The notes under the pieces: generated by a model
What the model was told of the DNA's origin: nothing
The model's database searches: none
The model's input: only the letters and a program-made list of their open reading frames with translations
In this document: positions 1 to 10,028 of the stretch, piece by piece
Layout of the letters: each line of letters opens with the position of its first letter
Position numbering within the stretch: position 1 is the stretch's first letter
NCBI GenBank assembly: GCA_033557465.1
Contig: CM066045.1
Span: 138,343,596-138,407,595 of the forward strand
Source of the DNA: Ichthyophis bannanicus
Taxonomy: Eukaryota > Chordata > Amphibia > Gymnophiona > Ichthyophiidae
Direction of reading: 5' to 3'
Length of the DNA: 64,000 nucleotides
Position numbers and translations under genes: made by a program

Positions 1-21
1 CAAATAGGTGAGGACCTGACA

Positions 22-2382
22 ATGGTACAACAGGAAGAAATTAGGAAGTTGCTTAAGGAATTCCCAGATGTGTTGACACCCATACCTGGGGAGACCCATT
101 TGGTGGCCCATGAAATAATAACTCCACCTGGGAAATTGGTTCGTCAAAGGCCATACCGCTTGCCTGAAGCCAAAAGACAGGAGGTAGTGGCACAAGTCCA
201 GGAGATGTTGGACATGGGGGTAATAGAGGAGTCAAAAAGTCCCTGGAATAGCCCCATAGTCCTGGTGCCGAAGCCTGATGGATCCTTAAGATTTTGTATT
301 GACTTCCGGCAGGTAAACGCCATATCAGTTTTTGATGCATATCCAATGCCAAGAATTGAGGAGCTGTTGGACCAGCTGGGACAGGCTCAATACTTAACCA
401 CCCTTGATATGACAAAAGGATATTGGCAAATCCCTCTCACCAGGGAGTCGAAGCCGAAGACTGCGTTCAGCACCCCCGTTGGCCTTTTCCAGTTCAAGAG
501 GATGCCTTTCGGACTGCATGGAGCAGCGGCTACCTGCCAAAGGTTAGTGGATCAGGTACTTCGACCCCACCAAAGTTATGCTTTTGCATACATGGATGAT
601 GTCATAATCCATAGTAACACCTGGGCGGAGCATTTGAAGAGGATCAGGGCAGTCTTGTGCTCTATGAAGCAAGCGGGAATCACTTTAAACCCGAAGAAGT
701 GTGCCTTTGCAAATAGGGAGGTAAAATACCTAGGTCACCTAGTGGGAAGAGGAAAAATTAAACCTCTATTAAGCAAAATAGATAGCATCAGGAATTTTCC
801 TCCTCCAACAACAAAGAAACAACTAAGAAGTTTCTTAGGACTTATTGGATACTACCGCCGGTTTATACCACAATTCACAGAGAAAAGTGCCATTTTCATG
901 GATATGCTGCGAAAGAATTGTCCAAAACAGATAAAGTGGACACCAGAAGCTGAAAAAGCGTTTTCAGTATTAAGAGAAAAATTGTGTACAGGACCGGTAC
1001 TGAAAGGAGTAGACTTCAAGAAACCCTTTCTGGTTCAAACCAATGCATCGGATGTAGGGCTAGGAGCGGTCCTATCCCAGTGCCATGATGGGGAGGAGCA
1101 TCCTGTGATGTACCTAAGCAGGAAGTTGTCACCGGCTGAACAAAAGTATTCCACGATAGAAAAAGAGTGTTTGGCTATCAAGTGGTCAGTGGAGGCGTTA
1201 AGGTTTTACCTTACAGGGAGAAAGTTCCAGTTGGTCACGGACCATGCCCCACTTAAGTGGTTGCAGCAAATGAAGAACCACAATGCCAAGTTGACACGCT
1301 GGTACATGGCCTTACAGGCGTTTGATTTCCAAGTTGAACATTGTGCCGGGAAGTTACACAAGAATGCGGATGCACTTTCCAGTATTACGGACTGTAGAGA
1401 AGAAGTTTCACCAGTAAAACCAGTCCGTAATAACTTAAGCAGGGGGGTATGTGATAAGGAAGCTTATCATAGCTCAGGTAGGAGCTATAGAAAAGATGAT
1501 GTGACTCTGAACAAGCAACCTGTCAGTTCTGGTAGAAGCAAGAAAACAGAGTTTTCACATAAAAGACTACCAGTCCCAGAATGCACCAGGTTTCCAGCAG
1601 CCATGAGAGGGGCTGAAGTGAGAAAACGTGTGTGCAATCAAGAGAGCTATGAGGTAATCCCTAAGCACTCATCTAAAAGGGCAGGGCCTGATTCAACACA
1701 GCTGCGCTGTGTTAGGGAGGAGCACACATTAGAACAGAATAAGAATAGAGCTTATTCTACAGATAACAGCTACAGAGGGAGATACAGCAACAGCTTCAAG
1801 CTCAAGCACCAACATCATCTCGAGAAGCAGAAGCCAAGCCAAGCGGATAGAGAGAGAAGGAAACTCTCTGGAAGGAAGAGAAGAAAGGCCATTGGAAGGT
1901 CTGGGAGATTCCAAGGCAGTACCTATACTGGGAGGTATTCCAAATGCCAGCAGAGTTCATTGGACTGGAGTCAGCCAGAGGAATGGAATAGCAGAGATAG
2001 GAATCACCAGTGGCCACCTGGAAGAGAGAAGACTGCACGTGGAAAGGACTTTCAGACCTATGCCAGAAGGTATGTGAGAGAAGATCCAGTGTCCAGGGAT
2101 CAAGATTGGAAGGCTAGACATCAGAATTGGATTACATACTGGCCAGGCTATACAGAGAGGAATTATGATAGCAGGAGAGGCTCAGGTATGAACACTGATC
2201 CAGACCCTATCTATAATGTTGAATGGCAGCAAGGGAATAAGCATTCTCATGATAGTGCCTTAATGAAAGACTCATCTGTGCCAATGTATGATAGTGACCC
2301 TATGCTGATTGATGAAGGGGAAATTACAGCAGATGAGACTATTAATTACATGGACTGTTCTTTATCCAAGTGCTATTGCTAG
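22..2382 (+). CDS. pol: Ty3/gypsy pol fragment: RT and RNase H, then a long basic tail
   Basis: The 786-residue frame starts in the linker before reverse transcriptase and is cut at its 5' side by the window edge. RT motifs are clear: the first catalytic Asp lies in LDMTKGYW (residue 129), MPFGLHG follows, and the YMDD box is at residues 190-193. RNase H follows at about residues 330-455, ending in NADALSS. Its first catalytic position, normally TDAS, reads TNAS (Asn at residue 341), so RNase H is probably dead. No integrase follows. The frame instead continues about 310 residues as an Arg/Ser/Lys-rich, low-complexity tail that crosses a polypurine tract near 1441-1447 into the LTR and ends in an acidic segment and MDCSLSKCYC. 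Absence of integrase downstream of RNase H could mean a Gmr1-like gene order with integrase upstream of RT; this cannot be seen here. Superfamily call is firm, clade is not. Confidence 0.9.
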   Translation: MVQQEEIRKLLKEFPDVLTPIPGETHLVAHEIITPPGKLVRQRPYRLPEAKRQEVVAQVQEMLDMGVIEESKSPWNSPIVLVPKPDGSLRFCIDFRQVNAISVFDAYPMPRIEELLDQLGQAQYLTTLDMTKGYWQIPLTRESKPKTAFSTPVGLFQFKRMPFGLHGAAATCQRLVDQVLRPHQSYAFAYMDDVIIHSNTWAEHLKRIRAVLCSMKQAGITLNPKKCAFANREVKYLGHLVGRGKIKPLLSKIDSIRNFPPPTTKKQLRSFLGLIGYYRRFIPQFTEKSAIFMDMLRKNCPKQIKWTPEAEKAFSVLREKLCTGPVLKGVDFKKPFLVQTNASDVGLGAVLSQCHDGEEHPVMYLSRKLSPAEQKYSTIEKECLAIKWSVEALRFYLTGRKFQLVTDHAPLKWLQQMKNHNAKLTRWYMALQAFDFQVEHCAGKLHKNADALSSITDCREEVSPVKPVRNNLSRGVCDKEAYHSSGRSYRKDDVTLNKQPVSSGRSKKTEFSHKRLPVPECTRFPAAMRGAEVRKRVCNQESYEVIPKHSSKRAGPDSTQLRCVREEHTLEQNKNRAYSTDNSYRGRYSNSFKLKHQHHLEKQKPSQADRERRKLSGRKRRKAIGRSGRFQGSTYTGRYSKCQQSSLDWSQPEEWNSRDRNHQWPPGREKTARGKDFQTYARRYVREDPVSRDQDWKARHQNWITYWPGYTERNYDSRRGSGMNTDPDPIYNVEWQQGNKHSHDSALMKDSSVPMYDSDPMLIDEGEITADETINYMDCSLSKCYC

Positions 2383-2851
2383 CTTTCTGTGAGCAAACAC
2401 ATCAGCCATCACAAAGAAACCTAACTTTGTTCTTTATTTCCACTGCAAACAGCTCCTAAAGCAGGATTTTGGGTTCACACAGTAGCAGCCAGCCAGCTAA
2501 AGGGTTTCAGCTGGTCAATTGATAGTAATTAAAGCTGCACCTGATTGTGTGTGTGAGCAAGAGAGAATCACTGCAGGATCTGTGTGAAAAATAAGCAGAA
2601 GTTAACCTAACAAGCAAAGTTCATTTATTTCTTTGTGCCTTTTTATTTGGTAATTATTTGCTAAGAAAACATTAGCTAATTGCCTGACAAGCTGAAGGTT
2701 GTTTTCTGGTTTGCTTTGTGACTTTATGTTATCCATTTAAACACTGCAAGCAAGTAACCTCATTTATATTGCTACCAAGCATATTTGTGCTGGGTGAATT
2801 AAACCCCATCAATAAAAGAAGTATTTTATTGGCCTTACCACTGGTATCACA
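1450..2851 (+). repeat. 3' LTR of the gypsy element, carrying part of the pol frame
   Basis: A purine run (AGGGGGG, 1441-1447) is followed by TA and then TGTGAT at 1450. The matching inverted end ATCACA is at 2846-2851, and AATAAA lies at 2811-2816, about 35 bp before that end. The resulting 1,402-bp unit has the size and layout of the LTR at 31044-32416, which also starts TGTGAT, ends in CA, carries a 3'-terminal polyadenylation signal and contains an open frame ending in an EEPM/MDCS-type segment. The pol frame stays open from the LTR start to 2382. Only one LTR is in the window, so the boundary is inferred from motifs and from the second copy. Confidence 0.68.
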
Positions 2852-2959
2852 ACTCAATTATTGTCTTCAGCTGTGTTTGGGAGTGAAAGAACTACATTAC
2901 CCACAATACCTTGCAAGAATCATATGAATATATGCATCGTCAAGATTGTGTAAGTTCTC

Positions 2960-3290
2960 ACCCTAGGCAGCCGTCTGACAGACTTCCCATGGCTAAATCC
3001 ATGCTGACTTTGTCTCAGGCTCAGTAATTTTGTTCTTTCTAATATTTTCTACAATTTTGCCCAGCATTGATGACAGGTTCACCAGCCCTATGATTCCCCT
3101 GGAAACCTTTTTTAAAATTGGCATTATGCTGACCACCCTCTAATCTTCAGGTACTTTAGATGATTTGAATGATGGTTTACCAATTACTAGGTCTGTAATG
3201 ACATTTTTTTATAATTTAAGATGCTGAGGTGTGTAATTTCTAGTCCAAGTGATTTTGAACTCTTTAGTTTATCGATCTGTCCTATTACAT
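2960..3290 (-). repeat. Old CR1-type LINE relic (RT segment)
   Basis: Read on the minus strand, this stretch gives a decayed version of the RT block seen in the fresh CR1 copies near 62.0-62.2 kb: the 'IFKKGSRG' segment, then a 'GKIVE' and 'SQHGF' region, with stops and indels. A second, inverted copy of the same relic lies at 48763-48814 and 52910-53110, where it is split by a TIR element. It is much more diverged than the CR1 copies at the right end of the window. Confidence 0.6.
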
Positions 3291-3565
3291 CGCCAGGTTA
3301 GAACAAAGACCAAAAGAAACTGGGGGATTATGTGATCATCCACAAACTAGGGCTTTGCAAAGAATTTCCCCTCTGACCCCTCAGGATTCAGTTGGAGGTA
3401 GGAGAGGTCTCCACCCACAGACAACCCTAGGCCGCACGAAGTCACTGTCATATGGGCCCTTACCTCTTGATCTGTAACTTTCTTCACTCTTTCAGTGCTG
3501 TATATATTAATGGCCCCACATAGATAATAAATTGACTTGGAGAATAGATATTTAGCACGACATAC

Positions 3566-3729
3566 CAAAAAGACATATTTGGCTTCATAGAAGCCTGTTT
3601 GGCCACAATGATGTGAGTTTCACTGATATCAACGCACATCACTTTCTGAAAATGAGGAGCTAAATTAGGATGAATGCTCTTTCCGGTCCCACAGCCAACA
3701 TCCACTGCTTGACTAAAAGGTTCATCTAG
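3566..3729 (-). pseudogene. Exon of a SAM-dependent methyltransferase-like gene
   Basis: On the minus strand a pyrimidine-rich tract ending in TTAG (AG at 3731-3730) precedes a 164-bp open segment that ends at a GTATGT splice donor (GT at 3565-3564). The frame reads LDEPFSQAVDVGCGTGKS and continues to a VMCVDIS segment. These fit motif I (glycine-rich SAM-binding loop) and the acidic motif II strand of class I methyltransferases, in the style of the Methyltransf_11 'putative methyltransferase' family. The exon itself has no stop, so it could be a functional exon of a longer gene or a stranded duplicate. No neighbouring exon is recognisable here. A broken inverted copy lies at 46803-46851, joined to LINE sequence. 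I call it a pseudogene fragment because the other exons are missing and the surroundings are decayed repeats. Confidence 0.6.
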
Positions 3730-3779
3730 CTAAGGAATAAAAACAAAACATGTTTGAGAAAACAGGCCAAAAAATCAGC

Positions 3780-4230
3780 ATGACTATCATTATTAGTAAC
3801 ATACAACTATCAAAACACTTATATACCGCATATAATCCAAGACACTAACACAGTTTACATTGTTCAAAATACAGTTGAAAAAGAAGAAAAGACCCAACAA
3901 AAAATATATGCATTAAATTTAAATAAAATATGCATAAAATCTAAACAGGGATATGGGAACAGAAAACATTTATGTGTATAAAAGAAGAAAAGGGAACAAG
4001 AGGACGGGCAATCAAGTTCTGACAGGTTGGAGCCTTGGCAGATAACACATTTACTTAAATACTTCATTAAAGAGACATGTTTTTAATTCCTTTTTAAATC
4101 TTCAGAAGTAAGATTCCTTCCTAACCCTGTCTGGCAACAAGTTCCACAACTTAGGAGCTATGAAAGCAAAAGAAGATTGTTTAGTGTTTTCCAATCTGAT
4201 TTTGGAATGTGAAGGGATATAGCCAATAGT
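3780..4230 (-). repeat. LINE 3' tail (ORF2 C-terminus)
   Basis: The minus strand encodes a decayed WNLLPDRVR then FKKELKTCLFNEVFK segment, the usual C-terminus of CR1/L2-type ORF2 proteins, followed by A/T-rich 3' sequence. The same tail is present in the opposite orientation at about 46536-46800, next to the second copy of the methyltransferase exon. Family below CR1/L2 level is not assigned. Confidence 0.55.
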
Positions 4231-4880
4231 AGCAGATGCTCCCGATTTTCAAGGATTGTCCTTGATTTTGAATTAATATCCCCAGCTGCATGGACTATAG
4301 CCACCTCCTATCCCCGATTTCAGTGCAGCCTGAGGCTCGGGACCTTTCTTCTATCATAAGCCCCTCCGATGGAGTGCCAGTAACCTATCAAGTCTTCCTC
4401 ATCTCTCCTTCTCTCTCTCCACATCAGCAGCAGGTCTGTAGCCATGCAGAACCAGCATCTACTGTAAATCTGGAGGTATCCTTAGTCTCAAAACTCAAAG
4501 ACACTACCTTTTCTCCAAGTATCCTAGATTTGCCCTCCAAAAATCTGGTAACTTTACAACACGTTCCCTTGAGAAGATCATAGCTCACGTGATATACATA
4601 TGAAATTGTCTATGTTTTATTTAGTTAGTGAGTTATATCTAAGATTCATCACTGTCCCTCCACAAATGAAAAAAATCACATCATAAAAAACATAGTACAT
4701 ATATAAAATGCAAACAGCATAAAAACAAGGCAATAATACCAAGGGACAGACACAATATAAGAAACAGAACAATACAAAATGATAGAGAAGTTGACTTACC
4801 AGGTCATAATTCTACCTTGTGAACCACCACATTTGCACATTTGCACATTTAGGCCTAGGCATGAGTCTAATTAGGCTATG
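4231..4880. other. No recognisable gene
   Basis: Only short, non-conserved open frames occur here, with ordinary A/T-rich sequence. No repeat shared with the rest of the window was noticed. Confidence 0.5.
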
Positions 4881-4884
4881 CCTT

Positions 4885-5375
4885 AATCATGTTCTATTTG
4901 CTGCAACTTCCCCACCGCCTCACAAACTGCTACCACCCGAAAACCTACCATTCACAAATGCCTCCACTTTCAAAGACCACCCCCAACAACTGCCCCATCA
5001 CACTGTACACTGCTCCCACCTAAAAAAATACCCCACCTCGCAACCTCACCACCACTGTGCATACTGCCACTATCCCTAAAATTTTCCCCACAACTCCCTC
5101 ACCATCTCACAAATTGATCACCCCAAATACTACCCCACAACTGTTCTAATACCCTGCAAACTGCCCCTACCTACAGAAAATACCCCTAAAACAGTCCCTG
5201 CCCTCAATATTTTGCCACACAACTGCTCTATCTACCCACAAACATCCTCATGCCCAAAACATACCTGACAAGCTGCCCCCTCAAAACCTATCCCCCTGTA
5301 ACTTACACACCATCCTGCAAACTGCATCTGTCACACAAAACTACACCACCCCACACACACTTGACCACATGAAAC
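4885..5375. repeat. C/A-rich, G-poor degenerate tandem repeat
   Basis: The plus strand is strongly depleted in G for about 490 bp. Variants of ACAACTGC followed by a C-rich spacer and TACCCC or similar recur every 40-50 bp, for example near 4988, 5088, 5137, 5219 and 5270. This reads as a decayed minisatellite rather than coding sequence; the open frame at 4819-5079 is a by-product of its low complexity. Confidence 0.5.
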
Positions 5376-5499
5376 AGAGGTACATGTTACAGGTGTTAAA
5401 TACTGATGCCACTGAGCGGCTCATTGTTATATCTCACCATTTTCCTACTTTCTTGTTGTTGTCACCTTTGCCCTTCTGATGTAATACATCCCCGGAAGA

Positions 5500-7962
5500 C
5501 ATGAAGATTAGTGGTGACCTATATGACAATTGGGAAAATTTCAGAGCAGAATTTGAAGACTATTATCTAGCAACATGCTTACATGAGAAACCAGCCAACA
5601 CTAATGGGGGCCAAATTCTGCAATGCTTATAAGCAGAATTTGAGTCTTACAGAAGAACAGGGAAGGATACCAAAGAAGCCAATTTCAAAGCTATCAAAAA
5701 TGTAATATAGGGAAGATCCATGTTTGACATCTGCAAAAACAAAAAGAAATGTGAATCCACTGAAAATTTTGTCATGCATTTGAAAGAGAAAGCAGCAACT
5801 TCTGAGTACATACCACTGAAGGATGAAATTATTTGGGATAAAATAGTTCTTCACATTGTCAATGAATGCACACATCACTGTCTCTTAAGATAATGTGATT
5901 TTGAATACAGCCATTGGAACATTTTATTTATTTATTTATTTATTTTATTTATTTAATTAATGCTTTTGTAGTCCGCGCTCCTTAAAATCAGTGCGGTTTG
6001 CAGATAACATTTTGTACAGAGCAGGGAGAGCCTGCTTTGCACTTACATTGAACAGGTAATACAACTTGGATTTAGAACTGGGGTAACTATATACAGACTA
6101 AGCAGGATGTCACTGCGCAGTTGTAGCGACATGGCTTACCCTAAGAACTATGTACAAGGATATAATTTATTTACAGGGTTGTCTGTTATTTACAATTAGC
6201 TGGTTGGGGATCTTAATGCAGAATTCACAGTCTTCCAAATCTGCAGCATGTAAGTACTGTGGCAATGCACAAAATCAAGTGAACGAAAACTGTCCAGCAT
6301 ATGGGAAAATGTTAGCTATGTGTGGCCCAAATCATTTTGTCAGGATATGCCTATCTAGTAGGAAGCATAACACAACAAGTAAACTACATAAGTTGGAAGA
6401 AATATCAGTTAGATGGAGATTTGCTCAGTACTGAGGCAATTTTCTCAAAAGAATTTCTTAGTGCTATGCAAACCAAAGGATAAAAATGGTTTGTGAATCT
6501 CAGCCTAATTTAGTACAACCTTGTCAGCTGGACACTGGGGAAACATGTAACATCATGTTTCTGAAAGATAAAATGTGGTTGGCACTAAGAGCACCCCTAC
6601 AGCCAAGTGTCACAAAACTAAAAATATATTCAGAAGAGCTCATTCCATCCTTGGGACTTTTTCATATGCAATGCAGCAAACATGTACGCAATCATGAGCT
6701 TGAATTTGAGATTGTGAAAGCAAATCAGAAACCATTGCTGTCTGGCTAAATATGTGAGCACCTTGGGTGGATCCATTTCGCTGTTTCTGCAGACTGAACC
6801 AGACAGAACATCAGAGCACCAGACCATTGCTGAGATAACAATTGGTAACTGTCTATGATTATGTCTTTTATGGCCCAGTGAAATCTGTTCAGGGAGAAGT
6901 TCATTTTGAACTCAATCCCAGTTTTCACCAGTACAATGTGCTCCACTGAATGTGCCAGTTGCCATAAAGGCAAAGGGAAAGCCCAACTAGAAAAGCATGA
7001 TGACATCACACCTATGACCAAACCAACTGATTGAATCAGCAATATGGTCATAATAAAGAGCCTGAGAAGCTGAGAATTTTTATTGATCCAAAGTTTCTAA
7101 ACCTTGCGCTGAAGAGATCTCACTATATCATGCCAACACTCAGAGATATCTTATACAAACTGCCCAAGTTCACTTGCTTACAATTGTTGATGCACATGAT
7201 GCTTTTATGCAATGGAAATTAGATGAGAAAAGAAGTCTTAGGACCACATTCTGAACCACCTGGGACATAACAAGGTGGCTCAAACTACCAGAGGTTTATC
7301 AGCAGAAGCAGCATGAACTTTTAGCTGGGCTCAGGTGGCATTGAGTCAATATCAGATGACATCCTCATTTTTGGCTGTGGTGAAGACACAGAACATGACC
7401 ATGACAATAAGCTCAAAGCCATAAGCCACAGGGACTGAAGCAGACTGGGATAAGATTAAAGCCATACATTTCATTGGGTTTGTAGCTTGCCTAGCAAAAT
7501 TCATGCTGTGTCTATCTGAGATATGTGAGCCTTTGAGAAGACTTCTGGATGAGGAAGCAGTTTGGTATTGGCTTCCAAAGCATGACCAGGCAGAACAGGA
7601 AATAAAGGGCATGATATTCAGTAGAGCTCATCCAGTTAGAAGGATTTGCTAACCAAATAAACCACATCGATCTTGATGTTCAGTAGTACTATCCGGATAG
7701 TGCCGCTGAATATCCTCTATAACCACTGTGGCACACTGGTGGTGAAGCATATTACCAGCTGGTCTGTGATATCCTTTACTGGCCTAACATGCAAGGTGAG
7801 ATCAAAGATTTCCATCTGCAGTGAATATGCACCTGAGCAGCAGTAGGAAATAATGATATCACATGACATACTAGTATGGCCTTGGCAGATTGTTAGCACG
7901 GACTTGTTTAACTTTGCTTTGATAGAGTTCCTGTTGATAGCAGATCACTATCCAGACTTTCT
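5500..7962 (+). pseudogene. Decayed Ty3/gypsy element, copy A (gag to integrase)
   Basis: Broken frames follow gypsy order. Gag-like sequence starts near 5501 (MKISGDLYDNWENF). A nucleocapsid zinc-knuckle pair lies at about 6240-6350 (CKYCGN, then CGPNHFVRIC). An aspartic protease with LDTGETCNIM is at about 6520-6560. An RT N-terminal block with IDPKFLNLALKRSHY is near 7080-7130, a DDILIFGCGED block near 7355, and integrase N-terminal/core sequence runs from about 7640 to 7960. Stops and frameshifts are frequent. From about 5620 it matches copy B (minus strand, 26400 down to 21655) almost block for block, in inverted orientation. An A/T-rich LINE fragment interrupts gag at about 5917-6212. 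Confidence 0.8.
5917..6212. repeat. Insertion in gypsy copy A with an ATTT/TTTA microsatellite
   Basis: Copy B lacks this block: there the sequence passes directly from CCATTGGAA to the TAATGCAGAATTC segment. In copy A about 295 bp intervene, starting with a (TTTA)n run and a GTAGTCCGCGCTCC segment. The microsatellite at one end suggests the 3' tail of a LINE or SINE inserted in minus orientation. Confidence 0.5.
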
Positions 7963-8177
7963 TTGAGCTTATGCACAGGTTTCTATTGTAAATGTCCTAC
8001 AGATCAATTCACTGAGGAGGCTTTGAGCATTGGTCACTGCAAGTGATAGGGCTTTTCTGTACATGCAGCTGCTGATCCTTTTCTAGCATTGGTGAGCTGT
8101 TATCCAACCTGGCAGGCATACATGGTACCAGTTTTCTAACAGATGTGCCTACCAGCTAGGGATTCTCATTACTGCCT
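7963..8177. other. Unassigned sequence between gypsy copy A and a CR1 fragment
   Basis: Similarity to gypsy copy B stops near 7962. The next 215 bp encode nothing recognisable and probably represent a rearranged or strongly decayed part of the same integrase region. Confidence 0.4.
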
Positions 8178-9036
8178 TAAGAACATAAGAACATAAGATA
8201 TGCCATACTGGGTCAGACCAAGGTCCATCAAGCCCAGTATCCTGTTTCCAACAGTGGCCAATCTAGGTCATACGTACCTAGCAGTTTCCCCAAAAGACAC
8301 AGGTTCTGCAATGCTTGTACTAGGTCAAGCATTGATATCCTGGGTCCCTTCTTAATAATGGTTTATGGACCTTTCCTCCAGGAACTTGTCCAAACCTTTT
8401 TTAAACCCAGCTACACTAACAGCCTTTACTACATCCTCCGGTAACAAATTCCAGAGTTTGATTACACGTTGAGTGAAAAAATATTTTCTTTTATTAGTCT
8501 TAAATAGTTTACCCTGTAGCTTCATTGCATGTCCCCTAGTCTTTCTATATTCTGATAACATAAACAGTCGATCTATGTTTACCCGTTCCACTCCGTTCAT
8601 TAATTTATAGACTTCTATCATATCTCCCCTCAGCCGTCTCTTTTCCAGGTTAAAGAGCCCTAACCTTTTTAGCCTTTCTTCATAGGAGTATCCTTCCATC
8701 CGCTTTACCATTTTGGTGGCTCTTCTCTGAACCTTTTCTAATAACGCTATATCCTTTTTAAGATACGGCGACCAGAATTGCACACAATATTCAAGGTGCG
8801 GTCTCACCATGGAACGATATAGAGGCATTATAATATCTTTTGTTTTATTTTCCATTCCTTTCCTTATCATACCTAGCATTCTATTTGCTCTCTTGGCTGC
8901 CGCTGCACACTGGGCCAAGGGTTTTAACATGTTATCCACAATGACGCCTAAATCTTTTTCCTGGATGGTGGTTCCTAATGTGGAACCTTGCATCGTGTAA
9001 CCATATTTTGGGTTGCCTTTCCCAGCAACACCTATA
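8178..9036 (-). mobile_element. 5'-truncated CR1 LINE, 3' end
   Basis: The minus strand carries the C-terminal third of CR1 ORF2 (from about [11 protein letters not shown] to [10 protein letters not shown], stop at 8352), followed by a 3' UTR that ends in repeated TTATGTTC-type units at 8178-8200. It is the same family as the copies at 56.3-63.85 kb. On the upstream side it joins gypsy copy B without breaking the reading frame. Confidence 0.85.
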
Positions 9037-9254
9037 TTCTCCATGTTTGGGAATATACTGGAGCAGGAAGGATTGCTTAACTGTTCAGCCACTCTCAGGT
9101 CCACACAGATGTGACAATTGAGAGTTTCTTCAACATCCACTATATATAAGTGTGGAGCAGTCTTTTGCATAGAGCTATCCCAACTACAGTGATTCGTACG
9201 ATCTTCCAGTAGTGGTTTCAGGCAGACTGAGTCCACAATATCCAGCTCAAGCAA
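8352..9254 (-). pseudogene. Chimeric open frame: gypsy remnant fused to CR1 ORF2 C-terminus
   Basis: A 300-residue open frame spans two different elements. The first 70 or so residues (LELDIVDSVCLKPLLEDR onward) have no CR1 counterpart and are contiguous with gypsy copy B; from about residue 74 the sequence is the CR1 ORF2 tail, including [13 protein letters not shown], the [11 protein letters not shown] segment and the terminal [10 protein letters not shown]. The junction is at about 9036. There is no catalytic core, so it is very unlikely to act as an enzyme. The frame may be open by chance, because both contributing segments kept their own frames. Confidence 0.6.
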
Positions 9255-9520
9255 ATCTTTTGCAGATATGTCTTATCTTGAGTTAAAACATTGCTTTTTG
9301 ACCTGGAGGTTTTATGATATACCTTGTACCACATAGGGCTCAAGTAGCTTGCTGGCTCCGTGACAACAGGTATTGCGCTGGGCTGCTATCATGCCCTCTG
9401 TTGGTGTGTTCATCCACTGTAGCATAGTTTTCTATGGTTCTTCACCATCCCTTTATGCTTTCTTGCATAGTTCCTTCACTCTTTTTATACCAGATTCAGC
9501 TTTGCCATTAGCCTGCATGT
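9041..9520 (-). pseudogene. Gypsy copy B, segment downstream of the Penelope insertion
   Basis: Reading the minus strand across the Penelope cluster joins ARHMQAN (before it, at about 21495) to GKAESGIKRVKELCK (after it, at about 9510-9460). Together these are the conserved PQxNGKAE region of a gypsy/retroviral-type integrase. The segment continues with decayed post-integrase sequence down to the CR1 junction near 9040. Confidence 0.7.
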
Positions 9521-9967
9521 ATCAAACAAACCAATATAGGACTTCTTTAGAGTGAATTACTAGATAATCTATTTATAACACACTTCACCCATATAATTTT
9601 AAACCATCCAATAAATAATTCCCATTCATTACTTTGTGGCTTCTATATGGTCTCAGATAAACGGCAAGTTTTTTTTTTTTTTTTTTTTTATACTTTTGCA
9701 AGCAACTTGCTGTAACACTTATTATTGGGTCAATGACTTACACCCAAACTAGTGCACGTTTAACATCAATGACCATAGCCACTTTTTTCATTTAATAACA
9801 TAATATTGCTTAATAATCTTTTTTTGTTTTTTTCTTTAGCGGGTTGACTCTTATCTTACCCTTATATTTCCATAAAAACTGCGTTTGCCATTCTACTTAA
9901 CTTATGTAGAATCACATCGGCCCATGTCCCATTCTTTTCTTTGCAACCACAAATGATTATTACTAAA

Positions 9968-10028
9968 CCCCCGACGCCTCTATCTCATGCGCACTGTGGC
10001 GTTTCTCCAATAGGGTTTATCAAGGGGG
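9968..10028 (-). ncRNA. Hammerhead-ribozyme-like motif, Penelope unit A
   Basis: On the sense (minus) strand a CCCCC arm is followed by CTTGATAA, a short CC/GG stem, GAAAC, a CGCC...GGCG stem, then GTC and a pairing GGGGG arm. This matches the hammerhead layout of stem I, core, stem II, GAAA, stem III and cleavage triplet. The CUGAUGA core is imperfect (extra U, A in place of G). Hammerheads are established parts of Penelope-like terminal regions. Activity is doubtful. Confidence 0.45.

Noticed and set aside
3566..3729. Processed retrocopy of a methyltransferase
   Set aside because: Splice acceptor, donor and intron sequence are present on both sides, so it was copied as DNA.
4290..4583. 97-residue plus-strand frame
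   Set aside because: No domain, no repeat match and no splice context. Likely chance.
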